Below are positions 1 through 5,143 of a DNA stretch of 5,143 nt, piece after piece; position 1 is the stretch's first letter, and every line of letters begins with the position of its first letter. This stretch comes from JBOFIQ01 sp051654905. GTDB taxonomy: Bacteria; Actinomycetota; Actinomycetes; Propionibacteriales; Propionibacteriaceae. Under the pieces are notes generated by a model that did not search any database, was not told the DNA's origin, and was given only the letters and a program-made list of their open reading frames with translations. Location: positions 1 to 5,143 of the forward strand of contig JBOFYY010000153.1 of the NCBI GenBank assembly GCA_051654905.1. The letters run 5' to 3'. A program made the position numbers and the translations under genes.

Positions 1-424
1 CATCGGCGGCAGTGTGAGCTTGTTCGTCGGTCATTGGGTTGAGAATGTCCATGATGAAAAAGCAGCAGGTAGTTTCATTGGTTAGCGCGGTTCTACGGCA
101 TTGCCGCCAATTCCATCTACGACAGGTTACGCCAGCATCGTCGCGCCAAATAACTTCACCAGTATCAGGGTGTTCAATAGATTCTTCGCCACCGGCTAAA
201 GTTTCAAACTCTTCAGTTCCGGTAGCGCGAGTTAAGCGAGGTGCTCCATTGACGACGCGGCGCAGGAGCGCTTCCATAGAGTTTTGCTAGTACGTTGGGG
301 CTTTGCACCAAAAGCCCAGGAACCATTTTATCTACGCCAATAGCATGACGCGATAGTCAGGGCGTAGTGCTGCAACAGCAGAATCAATAGTTATGGTGTC
401 TAGAAAAGCTGCAAGATCAGTCAT
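1..424 (-). pseudogene. Decayed B3/B4 (PheRS beta-like tRNA-binding) domain protein, cut by the left edge
   Basis: Recognised by reading the minus strand. The frame starts with ATG at 424-422 (MTDLAAFLD) and runs to LRPDYRVMLLA, then meets TAG at 334-332. One missing base there restores V-D-K-M-V-P-G. At about 315-320 the text jumps to WAFGAKPQRTS, where family members usually carry roughly 20-30 more residues. A second shift lies in the A-run at 285-282 and leads into NSMEALLRRV. From ATG 277 the frame stays open to the edge (92 codons) and contains GEVIWRDDAGVTCRRWNWRQ, the family's most recognisable block. About 30 residues also seem missing after RRVVNG, where the family has a conserved GG-E segment. 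These proteins resemble the B3/B4 domain of the phenylalanyl-tRNA synthetase beta chain; their role is poorly defined, with tRNA or amino-acid editing suspected. The family match is from memory. The 92-codon 3' frame might still be translated, but it lacks part of the domain. Confidence 0.8.
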
Positions 425-442
425 AGGTTTCAGTGGTCTTAG

Positions 443-721
443 CTAGTGGATACTGTTTCGAGTATCGAGGTATGGGGCGAATCGGATAGCAGCAACCCCA
501 AGTGCAATTAGAATCGGAGAGAGACTGACAGCTAAGGTGACCAATGTCCCCGATAGCGGCCAGAGCCAAGGATGGCGAGTGGGGTCAAGGTGCGTATTTT
601 GCCAGCCACCGTACTGGATAACTAGGACGGCACACAGCAGGAGAATTCCCACCACAAGGAGTATCTAGCCCTCTTTTCGCAAGCCACGTGATAGCTTCGT
701 CGTTTCTGTATGTCAATTCAT
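443..721 (-). pseudogene. Small two-helix membrane protein with two premature stops
   Basis: A good Shine-Dalgarno (AGGGG, 731-727) lies 5 bases before ATG 721-719 on the minus strand. The frame reads M-N-stop-HTETTKLSRGLRKEG-stop-ILLVVGILLLCAVLVIQYGG and continues to TAG at 445-443, 92 codons if both stops are read through. The stops are TGA at 715-713 (codon 3) and TAG at 667-665 (codon 19). Each could come from a single transition, for example CGA to TGA and TGG to TAG. Beyond the second stop the protein has a plausible topology: a basic cytoplasmic start, one helix (about codons 20-38), a polar loop with NTHLDPTRHPW, a second helix (about 55-78) and a short basic tail. Its stop lies 18 bases before the ATG of the B3/B4 remnant, so the two were probably cotranscribed. 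Restart at GTG 655 would give a 70-residue protein, but I see no good ribosome binding site there. The family is not recognised. Confidence 0.55.
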
Positions 722-796
722 GATTTCCCCTATTTCTGGGTGCAATGCGATGGTCTGTAGCTAGGCGCCAGTCTATCCAATGAGGAAGGGGATGTC

Positions 797-824
797 TTGA
801 TTTTAGGAGAGGCAGACACATAAT
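797..824 (+). promoter_or_regulatory. Candidate sigma-70-type promoter for glpABC
   Basis: TTGATT (797-802) and CATAAT (819-824) are separated by 16 bases and match the -35 and -10 consensus at 4 of 6 and 5 of 6 positions. Transcription would start near 831 and give a leader of roughly 186 bases before the glpA start. The two dyads lie just downstream, as expected for a repressed promoter. This is the best pair I found on the plus strand in this intergenic region, but actinobacterial promoters are often poorly conserved, so it stays a candidate. Confidence 0.4.
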
Positions 825-843
825 CCCGTGGTACATGGATGTC

Positions 844-863
844 GGTGTCTATGCACGAACACC
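844..863. promoter_or_regulatory. 20-base interrupted dyad, possible operator
   Basis: GGTGT at 844-848 is inverted as ACACC at 859-863 around a central self-complementary TGCA (852-855), so 14 of 20 positions are symmetric. It contains CGAACA (856-861), which resembles the CGAACA/TGTTCG half-sites of the E. coli glycerol-3-phosphate repressor GlpR (DeoR family). It lies about 13 bases after the predicted transcription start. No regulator gene is in the window, so the link to a GlpR-like protein is inference. Confidence 0.3.
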
Positions 864-870
864 CAAGGGG

Positions 871-890
871 TGCTGAACGTTTGTTCGGCA
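871..890. promoter_or_regulatory. Near-perfect 8-4-8 inverted repeat in the glp leader
   Basis: TGCTGAAC (871-878) and GTTCGGCA (883-890) flank GTTT. Seven of eight DNA pairs match and the eighth is a T-G, so in RNA all eight pairs can form, closing a four-base loop. It could act as a DNA operator (TGTTCG at 882-887 is GlpR-like) or as an RNA hairpin, and its last base is the first base of the next Shine-Dalgarno. No U-run follows, so it is not an intrinsic terminator on this strand. Confidence 0.45.
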
Positions 891-903
891 AGGAGTTAAA
901 AAA

Positions 904-933
904 GTGCACATTCCCCCTCCCAGTTATTAGTAG
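904..933 (+). CDS. Candidate leader mini-ORF with three consecutive prolines and tandem stops
   Basis: AAGGAG at 890-895 is followed, after 8 bases, by GTG at 904. The reading frame is M-H-I-P-P-P-S-Y and ends in TAG TAG (928-933). Ribosome binding sequence, spacing, start and doubled stop are all of good quality for so short an ORF. Three prolines in a row (codons 4-6, 913-921) are a known ribosome-pausing motif relieved by EF-P. It lies in the predicted leader of glpABC, upstream of a stem that may mask the glpA ribosome binding site, and in a different frame from glpA. It could be a regulatory leader peptide. Chance occurrence is a real alternative because eight codons carry little statistical weight. 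Confidence 0.3.
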
Positions 934-950
934 CGTCGTCAGATACGTAC

Positions 951-1008
951 CCTTGTTTGGTCGGCAATGGAGACGGCAGATCGCACTTCTACCCCGACAA
1001 AGGCAAGG
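951..1008 (+). promoter_or_regulatory. Stem that may mask the glpA ribosome binding site
   Basis: The 5' arm is 951-964 and the 3' arm is 994-1008. Pairs seen by hand are CCTTG 951-955 with CAAGG 1004-1008, TTT 956-958 with AAA 999-1001, and GTCGG 960-964 with CCGAC 994-998. That makes 13 Watson-Crick pairs, with G959 bulged on one side and GG 1002-1003 on the other, and a 29-base loop. The 3' arm includes the first four bases of the glpA Shine-Dalgarno, so folding would reduce initiation at glpA. No folding energy was computed. Confidence 0.4.
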
Positions 1009-1012
1009 AGGG
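1005..1012 (+). promoter_or_regulatory. glpA ribosome binding site (decides the start)
   Basis: AAGGAGGG lies just before GTG 1017, with 5 bases between AAGGAGG and the start codon. It is the strongest Shine-Dalgarno match near the gene and fixes the start at GTG 1017 rather than at the in-frame upstream start at 957, which would add 20 residues unlike the family and has no ribosome binding site. Confidence 0.85.
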
Positions 1013-1016
1013 AAAC

Positions 1017-2621
1017 GTGCGTCACATTAAAACTGACGTCGTCGTTATTGGTGGCGGTGCCACGGGTGCAGGGGTTGTTCGCGACGTTGCTATGCGCGGC
1101 TACAACGCGGTACTCGTAGATCGCTACGACTTAGGTCAAGGCACGTCAGGTAGGTTTCACGGGCTGCTACATTCAGGTGGACGCTACGTTGTATCTGATC
1201 CTCATTCGGCTACCGAATGTGCTCTTGAGAACGACATTGTGTCCAGAATTCACGCTGACGCGGTAGAGACCTGCGGTGGTCTCTTCGTTGTTACGCCAGA
1301 GGATTCTGAAGAATACGCTGACGGCTTTATAGCTGCCGCTAACGCCACGAAAGTTCCCGCTGCAGAAATTAGCATTGCGGAAGCACTACGGCGCGAACCC
1401 CGTCTCAACTCAGGAATTACTCGCGCATTCGAAGTAAAAGACGGATCAGTTGATGGCTGGGCAATGATTTGGGGAGCTGCACAATCAGCTATCTCCCACG
1501 GAGCTAGCATCCTCACCTACCATCGGGTTACCGATATAGCTACTAGAGATGGCGCCGTCGAAGCCGTCACCTGTCATGACGCTAAAACTGGTGAAGATGT
1601 TCGCATTGAATGTCGCTTTGTTCTTAACTGTGCTGGAGCTTGGGCTGGACAAGTAGCTGGCATGGCTGGTGCTCATGGCGTGGAAGTAGTTCCTGGCCGC
1701 GGAATCATGATCGCTATGAACCATCGCCTGGTTAATAGCGTCGTAAATCGCTGTATTTACCCAGCCGACGGTGACATTCTGGTGCCAGTCCACACGGTAT
1801 CCATCATTGGAACTACTGACATCAAAGCCGCTGACCCAGACCGTCTCAGTATTCCTCGTGAAGAAGTGCAGCAAATGTTCGACGCTGGTGAAGCTCTCAT
1901 CCCAGGGTTCCGACAAGCGCGAGCACTACACGCTTGGGCTGGTGCACGTCCGCTGGTGAAAGATACCCGAGTTTCGTCAGCAGATACCCGTCATATGTCC
2001 CGCGGAATGTCGATCCTTGACCATTCCGAGCGCGACGGTATTACTGGCCTGTTGACGATCTCTGGTGGAAAACTCACCACCTACCGTTTGATGGCGAAGA
2101 ACATCGTTGACGTCATGTGTCAGCAGCTAGGCGAAGAACGTCCTTGTACTACGGCAGATGAGATCGTTCCGCCAGCTAAAAACACTAAAAACTATGTGGT
2201 GACTCACCGACTAGAAGAACGCGAACATGATCGGTTGCGCGAACAAATCTTGTGCGAATGTGAACTACTAGATCGTGGATCATTTGAACAACTTCTAGCA
2301 GAACAACCTCACGGCAGTCTCGACGATCTGCGTCGTCAACTTCGCCTAGGTATGGGACCCTGCCAAGGCGGATTCTGCTCCACGCGTGCTGCCGGACTAG
2401 CTTGCAGCACCGGAAAAGTTGATGCGGATCGAGCCAATGATCTATTGCGACTCTTCCTCAAAAATCGTTGGATCGGTATTTGGCCCATTCTGCACGGACC
2501 GCAAGTACGTCAAACCGCGCTAGATCATTGGATTTTCCAAGGTTTCCTAGATCTAGATCATCTGCCAGAACCAGCCGGTGATCGTGCTGAAGATATCGCA
2601 GAAGGGATCAACCATGAGTGA
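1017..2621 (+). CDS. glpA: Anaerobic glycerol-3-phosphate dehydrogenase subunit A
   Basis: Catalytic FAD subunit that oxidises sn-glycerol-3-phosphate to dihydroxyacetone phosphate as part of the membrane-associated GlpABC complex. The start is GTG 1017, giving 534 aa (E. coli GlpA has 542). The N terminus has the dinucleotide-binding motif GGGATGAG (residues 12-19), followed by QGTSGRFHGLLHSGGRY, typical of the glycerol-3-phosphate dehydrogenase/DAO family. Further family blocks are DILVPVHTVSIIGTTD, GARPLV and SGGKLTTYRLMA. The C-terminal part holds a BFD-like cysteine set, C413-E-C415 and C449-x4-C454 (CQGGFC), expected to bind a [2Fe-2S] cluster; this separates GlpA from aerobic GlpD. It is the first gene of the operon and its TGA overlaps the glpB start by 8 bases. 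The 5' leader carries possible control elements. No frameshift or missing key residue was seen. Confidence 0.95.
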   Translation: MRHIKTDVVVIGGGATGAGVVRDVAMRGYNAVLVDRYDLGQGTSGRFHGLLHSGGRYVVSDPHSATECALENDIVSRIHADAVETCGGLFVVTPEDSEEYADGFIAAANATKVPAAEISIAEALRREPRLNSGITRAFEVKDGSVDGWAMIWGAAQSAISHGASILTYHRVTDIATRDGAVEAVTCHDAKTGEDVRIECRFVLNCAGAWAGQVAGMAGAHGVEVVPGRGIMIAMNHRLVNSVVNRCIYPADGDILVPVHTVSIIGTTDIKAADPDRLSIPREEVQQMFDAGEALIPGFRQARALHAWAGARPLVKDTRVSSADTRHMSRGMSILDHSERDGITGLLTISGGKLTTYRLMAKNIVDVMCQQLGEERPCTTADEIVPPAKNTKNYVVTHRLEEREHDRLREQILCECELLDRGSFEQLLAEQPHGSLDDLRRQLRLGMGPCQGGFCSTRAAGLACSTGKVDADRANDLLRLFLKNRWIGIWPILHGPQVRQTALDHWIFQGFLDLDHLPEPAGDRAEDIAEGINHE

Positions 2622-3870
2622 TGTTGTTGTAATAGGTGCTGGTATAGCTGGCCTCACCGCTGCATTACGTCTGCGAGAGCAAGGGGCAAGCGTTACGCTA
2701 GCAACTTTTGGTACCGGTGGTCTTGGGCTAAGCCAAGGAACCATCGATGTGCTGGGCTACACTCCGCGTACCGAAAATGGTGGCTGTGAACGGGTATCGC
2801 AACCTTTAGAAATGTTTGATTCATTGCCCGAACCGCACCCGTATCGCATGATTGGTACAGATGCAGTTCGTCGCGGTATTGCTGCTTTTAGTCGGTACTG
2901 TGGTCCAGAGCTTATGGGGAACTTTCTAGATATTAATCGGGTAGTTCCTACCGCTGTTGGGGTATTACGTCCCACCGCTGTTGTGCCGCCATCAATGCAG
3001 GCCGGAAATCTTAGCGGTAGTGAGAATGTGCTCGTAGTAGGAATCCGCCAATTCAAAGACTTCTGGTCCCCGATTATGGCAGCTAATCTACGTCGCAGTA
3101 TGACTACTGGCACGGTGCGTCACATCGACGTAGATATGGAGTTCCGTTCTGGAGAAACTGATCCCAGCGGACGCACAATAGCTGAAGTTCTTGACACTCC
3201 AGAAGGACGTGCTCGCCTCGTAGCAGCTGTTCAGCCGTATGTGGAATCAGCAGATGTGGTGCTTTTTCCAGCGGTGCTAGGGCGTAAAGATCTCAACGCA
3301 TGGCGAGAAATAAGCGACGGACTAGGAGTTGCGGTTGCTGAAATACCGTGCGTACCACCGTCGGTACCTGGCATGCGCCTTAACGATTATCTAGTGCGAG
3401 CCGTGAAAGCTGCTCGAGTGCGCTGGATCTTAGGGTCGCGCGTTGTCGGGGGAACTTTCCGTGACGGAAAACTAGCCAGCGTCACACTCCATACGACTGG
3501 ATCTGCCAAAGAACTTGTCGCCAAAGATTACATTTTTGCACCCGGTGGTTTTGAGTCTGGGGCATTGGCGTTGGATTCTTACGGAACTTTATCAGAGTCA
3601 ACTTTCGGTTTGCCGTTATGGATTCCAGAGGGGGAGCTGATTACCGGCAACTATCTCAATAACGATCAGCTGCTTTTCAAGGCTGGAGTGGTAACTGATG
3701 CTGATATGCGTCCGGTCCACCCCGAGACGGGAGCTGTTATCGCTAGCAACCTGTATGCGGCAGGAGGATTACTGGCCGGAGCAGTGCAGTGGAGCGAAAA
3801 GTCAGGTGACGGTATCGCTATCGGCAGTGCGATGAAAGCATGTGATGCTATTGGAGGGGTACAGAAATGA
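2614..3870 (+). CDS. glpB: Anaerobic glycerol-3-phosphate dehydrogenase subunit B
   Basis: Flavin-binding subunit of the GlpABC complex, thought to help carry electrons between GlpA and GlpC. The ATG at 2614 is chosen because GAAGGG (2601-2606) lies 7 bases upstream and the resulting N terminus, MSDVVVIGAGIAGL, places the GxGxxG motif at residues 8-13. The alternative GTG at 2578 would add 12 unrelated residues. The product is 418 aa, against 419 in E. coli. Family landmarks are LSQGTIDVLGY near residue 50, HPYRMIG, the central PTAVGVLRPTAVVPP, VPPSVPGMRL, and a C-terminal flavin-binding stretch with LYAAGGLLAG and GDGIAIGSAMKA. The gene overlaps glpA by 8 bases and ends in TGA inside the ATGA shared with glpC, so its translation is probably coupled to both neighbours. 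Confidence 0.93.
   Translation: MSDVVVIGAGIAGLTAALRLREQGASVTLATFGTGGLGLSQGTIDVLGYTPRTENGGCERVSQPLEMFDSLPEPHPYRMIGTDAVRRGIAAFSRYCGPELMGNFLDINRVVPTAVGVLRPTAVVPPSMQAGNLSGSENVLVVGIRQFKDFWSPIMAANLRRSMTTGTVRHIDVDMEFRSGETDPSGRTIAEVLDTPEGRARLVAAVQPYVESADVVLFPAVLGRKDLNAWREISDGLGVAVAEIPCVPPSVPGMRLNDYLVRAVKAARVRWILGSRVVGGTFRDGKLASVTLHTTGSAKELVAKDYIFAPGGFESGALALDSYGTLSESTFGLPLWIPEGELITGNYLNNDQLLFKAGVVTDADMRPVHPETGAVIASNLYAAGGLLAGAVQWSEKSGDGIAIGSAMKACDAIGGVQK
3853..3859 (+). promoter_or_regulatory. glpC ribosome binding site inside glpB
   Basis: GGAGGGG lies 7 bases before ATG 3867 and 10 bases before the second ATG at 3870. The spacing favours 3867, which also produces the ATGA stop-start overlap. A strong site inside the upstream gene suggests that glpC can recruit ribosomes itself as well as by coupling. 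Confidence 0.75.
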
Positions 3871-5099
3871 TGAGCTACGAAGAACATGTACTCAACCGGG
3901 CGACGCTGGATGCTTGCGTTAAATGTACGATCTGTGAACAAGCCTGTCCGGTGTCAGCAGTTACCCCGCTATTCTCTGGCCCGAAATTTGTTGGACCGCA
4001 AGCAGAACGCTTCCGTAACGGACTGTCGGTGGATCATTCCTTGGATTATTGCTCCTCGTGTGGAACTTGTTCCTTAGTTTGCCCGCAAGGGGTTAATATC
4101 GCTGAGCTTAATAACAATGCGCGTGCGGTGATGAAGAAAGATCATATGCCGCTGCGGGATCGGCTTATTGGTAAAACTGTATTAATGGGCAAAGTAATGA
4201 CTCCGGTTGCTCCTATTGCTAATGCTGTGCTGCAAAACGGTGCAATGCGAGTAGCGATGGAGAAAGTTATTGGGGTGCATCGCGATGCTCCTATGCCAAC
4301 TGCTCGTACGCAGTCTTTCCGTGGTTGGCTGAAGAAACATAAAGCTCCTACGACTGCTCGTACCCGGGGTCCGATCGTATTTTTCCATGGCTGTGCTGGT
4401 GGCTGGTTTGAGGTTGAAACCTCGATTAAAACAGTTGAGGTGCTCGAATATCTTGGCTATGAGGTTGTTGTTCCGCGACAGGGCTGCTGTGGGCTAGCTG
4501 AGCAGTCCAACGGATTGTATGACGCCGCTCGTAAGGATGTTCTCAAGCTATGTGAGGCATTGAACTCAGCAGGTTCTGATCTAGTGGTGGTGTCTTCTTC
4601 GGGGTCTTGCGCAGGCATGGTTAAACATGAAGCTCACGAGATTCTAGGACTAGATGATCCGACGCTGTTGAGCGTAGCAAGCCGCATGATAGAAACGTCA
4701 GAGTTGTTACTGGAGTTGGCTGATCGTGGTGAGTTGAAGCCAGAAGAACTACGTCCTATCGATGCGCGCTTGCCGTATCATGCGCCCTGTCAGGTGCGAG
4801 GGCAAGGTATGGGATCACCAGCTATTCCTTTGATGGAGATGATTCCAGGACTGGAAATTATCGAATCAGAGTCAGCTTGTTGCGGTATTGCAGGCACGTA
4901 TGGTTTGAAGAAAGAAAAGTACGAGGTAGCGCAAGCTGTTGGTAAGCCACTCTTTGAGATGGTTAAAGATTCCGGCGCCCAAATGGCTGTTTGTGATACC
5001 GAAACTTGCCGCTGGCAGATAGAGACTTCCACGGGTGTTCAGACGGTGCATCCAGTGCATCTTATCCATGCGGCATTAGGTTTGAGTGAACCCTTTTAA
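3867..5099 (+). CDS. glpC: Anaerobic glycerol-3-phosphate dehydrogenase subunit C, iron-sulfur membrane anchor
   Basis: Iron-sulfur subunit that anchors the GlpAB dimer and passes electrons to the quinone pool. It has 410 aa (E. coli GlpC has 396). Two ferredoxin-type motifs CxxCxxCxxxCP lie at C17-C20-C23-C27 and C62-C65-C68-C72, expected to hold [4Fe-4S] clusters. Two cysteine-rich CCG domains follow: C176, C207-C208 (GCCGLAEQ) and C248 in the first; C308, C338-C339 (ACCGIAG) and C376/C381 in the second. The same domains occur in heterodisulfide reductase HdrB and glycolate oxidase GlcF, but the position after glpA and glpB makes GlpC the clear call. There is no long hydrophobic helix, so membrane attachment is probably peripheral, as proposed for the family. 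ATG 3867 overlaps the glpB TGA; an adjacent ATG at 3870 would shorten the product by one residue. It ends with TAA at 5097. Confidence 0.95.
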   Translation: MMSYEEHVLNRATLDACVKCTICEQACPVSAVTPLFSGPKFVGPQAERFRNGLSVDHSLDYCSSCGTCSLVCPQGVNIAELNNNARAVMKKDHMPLRDRLIGKTVLMGKVMTPVAPIANAVLQNGAMRVAMEKVIGVHRDAPMPTARTQSFRGWLKKHKAPTTARTRGPIVFFHGCAGGWFEVETSIKTVEVLEYLGYEVVVPRQGCCGLAEQSNGLYDAARKDVLKLCEALNSAGSDLVVVSSSGSCAGMVKHEAHEILGLDDPTLLSVASRMIETSELLLELADRGELKPEELRPIDARLPYHAPCQVRGQGMGSPAIPLMEMIPGLEIIESESACCGIAGTYGLKKEKYEVAQAVGKPLFEMVKDSGAQMAVCDTETCRWQIETSTGVQTVHPVHLIHAALGLSEPF

Positions 5100-5119
5100 T
5101 GCTAGGAATATGGGGGGTG

Positions 5120-5143
5120 GGCGGCAATATTAATATTGCCGCC
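5120..5143 (+). terminator. 24-base perfect palindrome after glpC, probable terminator
   Basis: GGCGGCAATATT (5120-5131) is followed at once by its exact reverse complement (5132-5143). RNA would form a GC-rich outer stem of six pairs and an AT-rich inner stem with a small TTAA loop, starting 20 bases after the glpC stop. This fits an intrinsic terminator, and the symmetry would allow use in both directions. The window ends at its last base, so the expected U-run cannot be seen, and an operator or a longer repeat remains possible. Confidence 0.55.

Noticed and set aside
39..290. Plus-strand open frame of 83 codons
   Set aside because: It lies opposite the minus-strand B3/B4 remnant, whose translation matches a known domain. 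The plus-strand product is low in complexity and matches nothing I know.
443..721. Reassigned stop codons as an explanation for the TGA and TAG in the membrane gene
   Set aside because: glpA and glpB both end at TGA in family-appropriate positions, and TAG also interrupts the B3/B4 frame at a point where a base is missing. Decay explains both more simply.
585..836. Minus-strand open frame of 83 codons
   Set aside because: It overlaps the membrane-protein remnant in another frame, has no convincing ribosome binding site and no recognisable domain.
729..940. Long open minus-strand stretch ending in TAG at the membrane gene's ribosome binding site
   Set aside because: It could be the tail of a further decayed gene, but the only good start inside gives about 59 residues with no domain or coding character, and it overlaps the glp control elements.
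957..1016. Upstream in-frame start for glpA
   Set aside because: The extra 20 residues are unlike the GlpA family, there is no ribosome binding site, and a strong one serves GTG 1017.
839..1030. Plus-strand open frame of 63 codons running into glpA
   Set aside because: It overlaps the glpA start in another frame, covers the control region and has no Shine-Dalgarno before its ATG.
1250..1916. Long minus-strand frames inside glpA, with others inside glpB and glpC
   Set aside because: They are antisense shadows of strongly supported coding genes, with no domains or independent ribosome binding sites.
2947..2983. Two near-identical 13-base copies (CCTACCGCTGTTG and CCCACCGCTGTTG) in glpB
   Set aside because: They encode the repeated PTAV in a region where GlpB proteins normally have a similar V-x-P-x-G-x-x-R pattern, so this is protein conservation and not a DNA repeat element.

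Overview
The window looks like actinobacterial chromosomal DNA of intermediate GC content, possibly from the Actinomycetaceae. That placement is an inference from the gene set (a three-subunit anaerobic glycerol-3-phosphate dehydrogenase next to a B3/B4-domain protein of actinobacterial type) and the base composition. No marker gene here fixes the genus.

Two parts differ sharply. Positions 1 to about 721 hold two decayed minus-strand genes. One is a B3/B4 (PheRS-beta-like) domain protein that runs off the left edge and carries at least two frameshifts and two internal deletions. The other, upstream of it on the same strand, is a small two-helix membrane protein whose frame has two early stop codons although its ribosome binding site survives. 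Positions 722-1016 are a 295-base intergenic region that appears to be the control region and leader of the plus-strand operon. It holds a candidate promoter (797-824), two dyads (844-863 and 871-890), an eight-codon mini-ORF with its own Shine-Dalgarno sequence, three consecutive proline codons and a double stop (904-933), and an imperfect 13-pair stem that would cover part of the glpA ribosome binding site (951-1008).

Positions 1017-5099 are an intact, tightly packed glpABC operon. GlpA (534 aa) is the FAD catalytic subunit with a C-terminal [2Fe-2S]-type cysteine set. GlpB (418 aa) is the FAD/FMN-type subunit. GlpC (410 aa) carries two [4Fe-4S] motifs and two cysteine-rich CCG domains. In the characterised E. 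coli enzyme the three subunits oxidise sn-glycerol-3-phosphate to dihydroxyacetone phosphate under anaerobic conditions and pass electrons to the menaquinone pool. glpA and glpB overlap by 8 bases and glpB and glpC by 4, so translational coupling is likely. A perfect 24-base palindrome ends exactly at the window edge after glpC and is probably the operon terminator.

I see no transposase, integrase, CRISPR, tRNA, rRNA or defence system. The operon itself is conventional. The less ordinary material is the possible regulatory RNA leader in front of glpA and the freshly decayed gene pair beside it.
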